This document shows positions 1 to 5,873 of a stretch of 15,964 nt of DNA, in pieces. The stretch is from an uncultured Campylobacter sp. (lineage in GTDB: Bacteria > Campylobacterota > Campylobacteria > Campylobacterales > Campylobacteraceae), in assembly GCA_937875715.1 (NCBI GenBank), contig CALEHZ010000255.1, positions 1 to 15,964 of the forward strand, in the 5' to 3' direction. The position numbers and the translations under genes are program-made. Numbering within the stretch: position 1 is the first letter of the stretch; each line of letters opens with the position of its first letter. The notes beneath the pieces are model-generated. The model did not search any database. It was not told the origin of the DNA and saw nothing but the letters and a program-made list of their open reading frames with translations.

Positions 1-372
1 GTAAAGGTTACATTTGACTCTGGCATTCTTTTTGCAACTGGTGCATCAAACCTCAGTGCCTCAGCTCAGTCTTCACTTTCTGCATTCGCAAATAACGTGC
101 TCAAGCAGAACACAGATATGGACGTTGCTATCATCGGTTACACAGACAACACTGGTTGGAAGAATAGCACTGCAGAACAGAGCGCTCAGAAGAATCAGCA
201 GCTTTCCCTTCAGCGTGCTCAGTCTGTATCGACTTACCTCACTGGCATGGGCGTTACAGGCAAGCAGATCAAGTCTGTAGAAGGTCTTGGCGAAGCAAAT
301 CCTGTAGCAGACAACTCAACAGCTGAGGGTCGTGCTCAAAACCGCCGTGTTGATGCTAAATTCCGCAAATAA
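1..372 (+). CDS. OmpA-family outer membrane protein, C-terminal peptidoglycan-binding domain (5' truncated)
   Basis: The reading frame is open from base 1 and ends at TAA 370-372, giving the last 123 residues of a larger protein. It is an OmpA-like (OmpA/MotB) domain, which anchors the outer membrane or a porin to the peptidoglycan diaminopimelate. Visible landmarks are VTFDSG near the fragment start, the GYTDNTG loop at residues 46-52, the LQRAQSV helix, and the closing GRAQNRRVDAKF at residues 110-121, with the NRR that normally contacts the peptide stem. ADNSTAEGRAQNRRV and the codon use (CAG, AAG, CTC, CGT, CGC, AAC) resemble Bacteroidales OmpA proteins and differ from all later genes, which use CAA, AAA, TTA and AGA. 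The last residues (VDAKFRK) are closer to Campylobacter OmpA or CadF tails, so a junction may lie inside this gene. The N-terminal barrel or linker is outside the window. The domain call is firm; the origin is inference. Confidence 0.9.
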   Translation, partial: VKVTFDSGILFATGASNLSASAQSSLSAFANNVLKQNTDMDVAIIGYTDNTGWKNSTAEQSAQKNQQLSLQRAQSVSTYLTGMGVTGKQIKSVEGLGEANPVADNSTAEGRAQNRRVDAKFRK

Positions 373-396
373 TTGCTAATTTAGTTTCACATCTTT

Positions 397-441
397 AAAG
401 CTAGGATTTTAGTTAAAAGCTAAAATCCTAGCTTTTTTTTT
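397..441 (+). terminator. Rho-independent terminator after the OmpA gene
   Basis: A perfect 16-bp inverted repeat (397-412 with 420-435) with a 7-nt loop leads into a run of nine T at 433-441. It lies 25 nt after the OmpA stop codon and 27 nt before the mscS start codon. A structure this strong suggests the OmpA gene is highly expressed and insulated from mscS. The GCTAG in the stem is a word common in the Campylobacter-like block, so the terminator itself may already belong to that block. Confidence 0.92.
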
Positions 442-467
442 GCCAAATTTTTTAGTAAGGTAATACA

Positions 468-1346
468 ATGGATACTTTAAATCAAATGGGATTTCAATAT
501 ATTCAAAATTTTGATTATGTAAGCTTTGGAATGTTATGTCTTAAATACACCACTAGATTTGTGGTTTCACTTATAATATTTTTTGTCGGTAAATGGTTAA
601 TCGGCAAACTTTCATTCATATTAGAAAAAATCATACATAAAATTAAAATTGATAAAATGCTTGCTGGATTTTTGTTAAATGTGATAAAAACCTTACTGTT
701 TATCTTTGTTGTTTTAGCAGCTCTTTCAAATCTTGGCATTGAAACTACAAGCTTTGTAGCTGTGCTTGGTGCTGTGGGCTTGGCTATCGGTATGAGCTTT
801 AAAGATACTTTTGGCAATATCGGCGCTGGCGTGCTGATTATATTTTTCCGTCCATTTAAACTTGGCGATTTCATTGAAATTGGCGGCGTTAGCGGCACGG
901 CTGGGGAAATAAATCTATTTAGCACTTATATTCTTACAAGCGATAACCGCACGATAATCATGCCAAACTCGCAGGTAATCGGCGGCCAAATCATAAATTA
1001 TTCGCTGCAAAAATTCCGCCGCGTGGATTTAGTCTTTGGCATTGATTACGGCGATGATATCAAAAAAGCAAGAGATATAATAATGTCAATTATAAACTCT
1101 CACAAAGCCACATTAAAAGCGCCAGTTGCTCCGGCTGATCCTTTTGTGGGTGTTTTAGAACTTGCTGATTCTAGTGTGAATTTAGCTGCTCGTGTTTGGG
1201 TAAGGACACCTGATTATTGGGAAGTTTATTTTTATCTAAATGAAAATGTTAAAAAGGCATTTGATGAAGGTGGTATCAGTATTCCATTCCCACAAGTTGT
1301 CCATCATTACAAAGAACTACCAAGAGAAATTCCAACGGCGCAGTAA
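468..1346 (+). CDS. Small-conductance mechanosensitive ion channel, MscS family
   Basis: This 292-aa inner membrane protein is the usual size for MscS, the heptameric tension-gated channel that releases solutes on hypo-osmotic shock. Hydrophobic segments lie at about residues 29-46 (TM1), 69-88 (TM2) and 94-128 (TM3). TM3 carries the Gly/Ala-rich pore helix (GAVGLAIGMSFKDTFGNIGAG), followed by the conserved RPFKLGDFIEIGG at about 128-140, the start of the beta domain, and the IMPNSQV motif at 164-170. The remainder forms the cytoplasmic alpha-beta vestibule. The ATG at 468 is preceded by a TAAGG-like site. It follows a strong terminator, so it must have its own promoter in the short gap or depend on readthrough. 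The family call is firm; ion selectivity cannot be read from sequence. Confidence 0.95.
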   Translation: MDTLNQMGFQYIQNFDYVSFGMLCLKYTTRFVVSLIIFFVGKWLIGKLSFILEKIIHKIKIDKMLAGFLLNVIKTLLFIFVVLAALSNLGIETTSFVAVLGAVGLAIGMSFKDTFGNIGAGVLIIFFRPFKLGDFIEIGGVSGTAGEINLFSTYILTSDNRTIIMPNSQVIGGQIINYSLQKFRRVDLVFGIDYGDDIKKARDIIMSIINSHKATLKAPVAPADPFVGVLELADSSVNLAARVWVRTPDYWEVYFYLNENVKKAFDEGGISIPFPQVVHHYKELPREIPTAQ

Positions 1347-1393
1347 AAGGGCGTAATAAAAGTAAATTTTAAAAAATTCAATAAAGAAAAAAA

Positions 1394-2035
1394 ATGAAAG
1401 CAATTTTATTTGACCTTGATGGCACACTAATTGATAGCACTGAACCGATTTTAACAGGCTTTAAAGAGGCTTTTAAAAGCTTTGGGCGAGTAGCGCCTAG
1501 CGATGAGTTTATAAAAGAGCTTATCGGTCATCCGCTTGATTATATGTTTGATAAATTGGGCATCAAAAAAGAACAAATTGATGATTTTATAGAAGCTTAT
1601 AAAAATAGTTATGTTAAAAATTATTTAGATGGCACCACGCTTTTGCCAGGCTGTAAAAGTGCGATAGAGGCTGCATATGAGCGTGGATTTGTGATCGCTT
1701 CTGTTACTACAAAAACTAGTAAATATTCAAAAATTCTACTTGAGCATTTAGGCGTGGGCAAGTATTTTACTAGCATTGTCGGCAGAGATGATGTAGAGCA
1801 TCCTAAGCCTCATCCTGAGCCTGTTTTAAAGGCTTTAAAAGCAATAAATGTAAAAGCAGAAAATTCAGTGATGATAGGCGATACGCCAATGGATGCAAAT
1901 GCTGCAAAAGCAGCCGGAGTGCTATCTTTTGGCGTGTATTGCGGATACTGTGAAAAAAGCGATTTAGAAGGAATTTGCGATAAAATTTTTGCTAGCACCA
2001 AAGAAGCTGTGGAGTTTATTCTAAGAAATTATTAA
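1394..2035 (+). CDS. HAD-superfamily hydrolase, phosphoglycolate phosphatase-like
   Basis: This 213-aa cytosolic protein has all four HAD motifs. Motif I is FDLDGT with nucleophile D7 and acid-base D9, motif II is the Thr in SVTTK (about 104-107), motif III is K138 in HPKPHPEP, and motif IV is GDTPMDA with D163 and D167. The helical insert between motifs I and II (about residues 15-80) is a C1 cap, as in Gph, PgmB and PpaX. The best guess is phosphoglycolate phosphatase (Gph), which detoxifies 2-phosphoglycolate arising from oxidative DNA damage, but cap-type HAD enzymes are often promiscuous and pyrophosphatase or sugar-phosphatase activity is possible. The start at 1394 has only an A-rich leader and no strong ribosome binding site. 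It lies 47 nt after mscS on the same strand. Confidence 0.88.
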   Translation: MKAILFDLDGTLIDSTEPILTGFKEAFKSFGRVAPSDEFIKELIGHPLDYMFDKLGIKKEQIDDFIEAYKNSYVKNYLDGTTLLPGCKSAIEAAYERGFVIASVTTKTSKYSKILLEHLGVGKYFTSIVGRDDVEHPKPHPEPVLKALKAINVKAENSVMIGDTPMDANAAKAAGVLSFGVYCGYCEKSDLEGICDKIFASTKEAVEFILRNY

Positions 2036-2046
2036 ATTTTTTTGCC

Positions 2047-2052
2047 TATAAT
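2047..2052 (+). promoter_or_regulatory. Putative -10 box upstream of thiF
   Basis: TATAAT sits 20 nt before the thiF ATG and just after a T-rich stretch (2035-2043). Campylobacter sigma-70 promoters typically show a TATAAT-like box with periodic T-tracts instead of a -35. AAGGAC at about 2064-2069 serves as the ribosome binding site. The predicted leader would be about 15 nt. Confidence 0.5.
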
Positions 2053-2072
2053 TTTGCCAAAAAAGGACAAAA

Positions 2073-2855
2073 ATGCGCTTAAAAGTAAATGCTAAATTTT
2101 ATGAAAGCAAGGCTAGCTCACTATTTGAGCTAAGAAATGAGCTTGGGTATGATGAAAAAATCATCACGCTTTACAAAGGTTTTGCCACAAATGAGGATTT
2201 GGCGCTAAATGCTGATGATAGCGTGATTTTCATGGATAAAAATGAAACCCCACAAGGCGAGCTTTTAAAAGAAATGATGAGAGCTAGAAATAGCCCTGAG
2301 TTAAATTCTGTCCTTGATGGCGCAGTTGTGGGCATCGCTGGACTTGGCGGACTTGGGTCTGCTGTGGCGATAGCGCTAGCAAGAGTTGGTGTAAATAAGC
2401 TGATTTTATGCGATTTTGACACTGTTGATCCAAGTAATCTTAATCGCCAACAATATTTTCTAAGCTCACTTGGGCACAAAAAAACTGCTGCTTTAAAAGA
2501 AATAATTTCGCAAATAAATCCATTTGTAGAATGTCAAACGCATGATATTTACCTTGATGAAAATAATGTAAATGAGATTTTTGCGCCTTGTGCCATCGTG
2601 GCTGAGTGCTTTGATAATGTTAAGAGTAAAAGCATGATTATAAATTACATTAAAAAGCCTTTGATCGCTGTAAGCGGCATAGCAGGATATGGTCGCAGCG
2701 AAGAGATAAAAATTACAAAACTATCAAAATCTGTGTGGATTTGTGGCGATTTAAAAGACGAAGCTAGAATAGGGCATGGACTTATGGCGCCACGAGTTGG
2801 CGTTGCTGCGATGATGCAAGCAAATTTTATTTTAGATTTTTTAATGAAAAAATAG
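2073..2855 (+). CDS. thiF: ThiF family-2 adenylyltransferase with N-terminal ThiS-like domain
   Basis: This 260-aa E1-like enzyme adenylates the C-terminus of the sulfur carrier ThiS in synthesis of the thiazole half of thiamine. The Rossmann loop GIAGLGGLGS is at 87-96, the nucleotide-binding acids D114 and D116 follow in LCDFDTVD, and SNLNRQQYF (121-129) holds the catalytic Arg125. The VAECFDN segment with D181 is the usual ATP-site acid. The zinc CXXC pair of classical E. coli ThiF is absent, which is typical of the shorter family-2 proteins. Residues 1 to about 57 look like a ThiS/ubiquitin-like fold that has lost the terminal GG, so this part cannot act as a sulfur carrier. No thiS, thiG or thiH gene lies beside it here. 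The ATG follows AAGGAC with good spacing. Related MoeB-type activity is possible but less likely. Confidence 0.85.
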   Translation: MRLKVNAKFYESKASSLFELRNELGYDEKIITLYKGFATNEDLALNADDSVIFMDKNETPQGELLKEMMRARNSPELNSVLDGAVVGIAGLGGLGSAVAIALARVGVNKLILCDFDTVDPSNLNRQQYFLSSLGHKKTAALKEIISQINPFVECQTHDIYLDENNVNEIFAPCAIVAECFDNVKSKSMIINYIKKPLIAVSGIAGYGRSEEIKITKLSKSVWICGDLKDEARIGHGLMAPRVGVAAMMQANFILDFLMKK

Positions 2856-2860
2856 CTTTA

Positions 2861-2896
2861 CTGCTTTAAGGTGAATTTTATAAAATTCGCAGCAGT
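2861..2896 (+). terminator. Hairpin after thiF built around the palindrome GAATTTTATAAAATTC
   Basis: ACTGCT (2861-2866) pairs with AGCAGT (2891-2896), enclosing the perfect 16-bp palindrome at 2874-2889. It begins 5 nt after the thiF stop codon. There is no strong T-run behind it, so termination is inferred from position and structure only. It belongs to the palindrome family described in the findings. Confidence 0.5.
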
Positions 2897-2900
2897 GTAA

Positions 2901-3000
2901 AATCTAAAAAATTCAATGCTGAATTTTATAAATTTTTTGAAATCTAAAAAATTCAATGCTGAATTTTATAAAATTCAAAAAATTCAACACTGAATTTTAT
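2901..3000 (+). repeat. Three AAAATTCA-N4-TGAATTTT hairpin repeats
   Basis: Bases 2901-2932 and 2941-2972 are identical over 32 nt with a 40-nt period. A third, shorter copy ends at 3000. Each unit contains the perfect 8-bp inverted repeat AAAATTCA...TGAATTTT around a 4-nt loop. The loop is ATGC in the first two copies and ACAC in the third, so the stem is kept while the loop varies. The array lies between thiF and the FixH-like gene and ends just before that gene's ribosome binding site. Confidence 0.85.
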
Positions 3001-3015
3001 GAAAAAAGGAAGAAA

Positions 3016-3552
3016 ATGAATAAGAAAAAAACTTTTTGGCCCTATGGAATTTTGCTTAGCCTACTTCTTTGTGTTATAGCCTGCGGATATACGATATATG
3101 CGTGTTTAGACTATCCAGTTTATGAAGATGATAGCAAATTTGCCAAATACCAAGAAGTGGATAATAAAATAAATGATATTGAAGAGGCGCAAAGTGCCTT
3201 TGAAGCAGCGTTTGGCGTAGCTAGCTTTGAGCTATATGCTAATGGAAATTTAGTAAATGAAGAGATGAAGCTTCGCAAAAAACGAGTGGTAAAAGCCCAT
3301 GATATAAATGCTAGTTTTGAGATTTTGGCAAAAACTGGCGCAAAAGCCGGCAAAATCAGCGCCTATCTAACTCGCCCTGATACAAATAAATTTGATAAAG
3401 AAATCAAGGCTGAATTTTCTGAAGATGGCGTAAAGACCGAAAAATTCAGCGTTGATTTAAAAGGCAGATGGCAGCTAAAACTAAAAATCGATGCTAGCGA
3501 TGAGGTGGCGCAAAAAGTAGGAATTTATGGCTTTGAATTTTTCGCCAAATGA
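3016..3552 (+). CDS. FixH-like membrane protein
   Basis: The start at ATG 3016 is chosen over an in-frame upstream ATG (2956) because AAAGGAAG lies just before it and the protein then opens as a clean short N-terminus plus membrane helix. The 178-aa product has MNKKKTFWPYGI, one transmembrane helix at about residues 9-29, then LDYPVYEDDS and KFAKYQEVDNKIN, followed by an extracytoplasmic beta-rich domain ending GIYGFEFFAK. FWPYGI, a helix, then PV.D......YQ.VD is the pattern I know from FixH (CcoH) proteins of Campylobacterota, which act in cbb3-type cytochrome oxidase maturation. The ccoNOQP genes are not in the window. The gene overlaps addB by 26 nt, so the two are translationally coupled or at least co-transcribed. 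The FixH assignment rests on motif memory, not on a search. Confidence 0.62.
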   Translation: MNKKKTFWPYGILLSLLLCVIACGYTIYACLDYPVYEDDSKFAKYQEVDNKINDIEEAQSAFEAAFGVASFELYANGNLVNEEMKLRKKRVVKAHDINASFEILAKTGAKAGKISAYLTRPDTNKFDKEIKAEFSEDGVKTEKFSVDLKGRWQLKLKIDASDEVAQKVGIYGFEFFAK

Positions 3553-5872
3553 TGAAATAATCATCTTTAGCACAAATAGAGCGCAAAGAGAGCACAAAAA
3601 AGGGCAAGAAAATAAAATCTTACAAAAAAGCTTTACTCTAAGCGAGTTTTTAGAGCGTGCGATTTTGGCTAAAAACGCTGGGAATTTTTTAAAAAAAGCT
3701 GACAATGCCACTTGCCTTTATTATCTAAAAAAAGCGATAAATGCTACAAAAAAGGCAAATGAAGTACTTCACATACCAGATGAATTTTTTGCTTTTTTAA
3801 AAAGCAGTGAGTATATTTTTGGCTTTTTTAGAGAGTTAAAAAGCGCAAATGTGGGCTTTGATAAGCTTTTTTTAAAAGATATTTATGCAAATTATGAAGA
3901 GCATCTTAGCATTTTACAAGCCTTACAAAATGAATATGAAAAACTTCTAGCAAATGATGGCTACTACGATACAATCAGCCTTTCGTATGAAATAAACACA
4001 GCCTTTATAACTGAGTTTAAAAAATTCAAAATTTTCCTTGATGGAGTTCCTTCAAAATATGAATTAAGCGTGATTAAAGAACTTTGCAAAAACTGCGAAA
4101 TAAAGCTTTGCTTTAAAAGCACGAAATTTAATAAAAAATTACTTTCATTATTAAAGGATTTTTTTGAGCTGAACCTAGAAGTTGGCAAAGATTATGAAAT
4201 AGAGTTAAACTCTAAGAAAATTTTAAAAGCAGAAAAGCTGGAATTTTGCCCAAAAAATGTTAATTTACAAGCACTTAGTTTGCGAAGTTTTGAGTGCGCT
4301 TTTGTTTTTGATGAGATTTCAAAAATGCTAAGGTCTGGTTTAAAGCCAGAAGATATCGTTGTTATTTTGCCTGATGAGAGTTTTAGCGATATTTTAATGA
4401 ACGCTGATAAAAATCATATGCTAAATTATGCTATGGGCAAAAGTATGAAAAAAACGATGTTTTATGTGGTTTTAGAAGCTTTGTATTTTAAAATCACAGA
4501 AAATTCAAAATGGGCAGATGAACTACTAAAAAATATTGATGAAGATATTTTGAATTTTTTGGAAATAAATTTTGATAAAAGTGCCGATTTTGCGGCGATC
4601 CAAAGTATTTTTAATACGCTTTTAAAGCTTGATAATAATTACGAGCTTGAAAACAAAGTAAATGACGAGCTTTTTGCGCTTAAAAATCTTGCTAAAAAAA
4701 TAGAACAAACAATGAGCGTTAGGCAGCTAGTCAATCTCATGCTAGAAAATCTAAAAAATATGAGCATCAGTCTTAGTGATGGCGGCGGCGTAACTGCGAT
4801 GGGAATTTTAGAAAGTCGCTCTTTAAATCCAAAAGGCGTGATAATTGTAGATTTTAGCGATGATTTGGTGCCAAAAAGGCTTGATAAAGAAATGTTTTTA
4901 AGCTCGCAAATTAGAGCTAGCGCTGGGTTAATCAGCCACAATGATAGAGAAAATTTACAAAGAAATTATTATTATAATCTAATCTCAAATGCTAGTTTTC
5001 TTAGCATTTGCTACCACGAAGATGACGAGAAAAACACACTTTCACGCTTTTTTAACGAACTTGGACTAAAGAGCGAAACTACAAAAAAAGAAGCTAGTTA
5101 TTACGAACAAGGTGTGCTTAAAACTGATTTTGTAAAAGCAAAAAATTTAGTGCTAAATTATAGCGCAAAAGATTTTTTTTCAAGCCCAGTTTCATTTAGC
5201 AAAGTTAGCGCATTTTTGGAGTGTAAAGAGATTTTTTACTACAAATACATAGCAAAAATCAAAGAGCCAAAAGATGAGTTTGCGCCTAGAGATTTTGCTG
5301 ATTTTGGAAATATTATCCACAAAGTTTTTGAAAATTATTTTAAAAAATTCACAAATACTTGCGACGAAGTTAGCCTTAGGGCTTATTTTTTAGCAGCTAT
5401 AAAGGATGAATTTTTTGAAAAAAACCTTGATAAATTGGAGTTTATGATTACTTTACAAAATATTCCTAAAATCGCAAAAGCATTTAGCGAGCATTTTGCT
5501 GCTGGCTGGAGAGTTTTAGAGTGTGAGAGCGAAAAATTAGCAAAAATATATGGCTTTGAAATCAAAGGTAAAATAGATAGAATCGACATTAACGAAAATG
5601 GCGAACTTATGGTGATTGATTACAAAACAGGCAAAATTCCAGATGATGATTTACAGCTTGAATTTTATAAAGCATTAAGTGGGGCAAAATATGCCAAGTT
5701 TTTTGATTTAAAAGAAAATTTTAACTTTGTTACGCCAAAAAATGAGGGCAAAAATTTACAAGATGTTTTTGCTCTTATTTGCCAAAGCTTAAGTGGCGAT
5801 TCTTTTGATTTTAGCTGCAGTTGCGATAAAAAGCACGCTTATAGTGCATACAAAGAACTTTTGGAAGAATAA
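3527..5872 (+). CDS. addB: AddB, recombination helicase-nuclease subunit
   Basis: This 781-aa protein is the partner of AddA in the RecBCD-like complex that unwinds and resects double-strand breaks for RecA loading. The C-terminal PD-(D/E)XK nuclease is intact: GNIIHKVFE with H598, KGKIDRID with D684, VIDYKTG with D698 and K700, and the LQLEFYK helix with Q710 and Y714. The N-terminus has no Walker A (GxxGxGK) motif, in line with the short AddB of Campylobacterota and unlike the ~1150-residue Bacillus AddB. The first iron-sulfur Cys is present (C566 in FLECKEIFYYKY), but the C-terminal Cys triplet is replaced by H770, S773 and L779 (KKHAYSAYKELL). ATG 3527 lies inside the FixH-like gene with GTAGGA before it; alternative starts a few codons downstream cannot be excluded. 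The addA start is 1 nt after its stop. Confidence 0.93.
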   Translation: MALNFSPNDEIIIFSTNRAQREHKKGQENKILQKSFTLSEFLERAILAKNAGNFLKKADNATCLYYLKKAINATKKANEVLHIPDEFFAFLKSSEYIFGFFRELKSANVGFDKLFLKDIYANYEEHLSILQALQNEYEKLLANDGYYDTISLSYEINTAFITEFKKFKIFLDGVPSKYELSVIKELCKNCEIKLCFKSTKFNKKLLSLLKDFFELNLEVGKDYEIELNSKKILKAEKLEFCPKNVNLQALSLRSFECAFVFDEISKMLRSGLKPEDIVVILPDESFSDILMNADKNHMLNYAMGKSMKKTMFYVVLEALYFKITENSKWADELLKNIDEDILNFLEINFDKSADFAAIQSIFNTLLKLDNNYELENKVNDELFALKNLAKKIEQTMSVRQLVNLMLENLKNMSISLSDGGGVTAMGILESRSLNPKGVIIVDFSDDLVPKRLDKEMFLSSQIRASAGLISHNDRENLQRNYYYNLISNASFLSICYHEDDEKNTLSRFFNELGLKSETTKKEASYYEQGVLKTDFVKAKNLVLNYSAKDFFSSPVSFSKVSAFLECKEIFYYKYIAKIKEPKDEFAPRDFADFGNIIHKVFENYFKKFTNTCDEVSLRAYFLAAIKDEFFEKNLDKLEFMITLQNIPKIAKAFSEHFAAGWRVLECESEKLAKIYGFEIKGKIDRIDINENGELMVIDYKTGKIPDDDLQLEFYKALSGAKYAKFFDLKENFNFVTPKNEGKNLQDVFALICQSLSGDSFDFSCSCDKKHAYSAYKELLEE

Positions 5873-5873
5873 A

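Noticed and set aside
2036..2072. TPP riboswitch before thiF
   Set aside because: The gap is only 37 nt, far too short for a THI element, and shows no CUGAGA-like core.
2901..3000. CRISPR-like array
   Set aside because: Only two exact 32-nt repeats with an 8-nt gap and a degenerate third; no spacers of normal length and no cas genes.
3527..3552. Frameshift joining the FixH-like gene and addB
   Set aside because: Both proteins are complete and belong to different families; a short overlap is common in compact operons.
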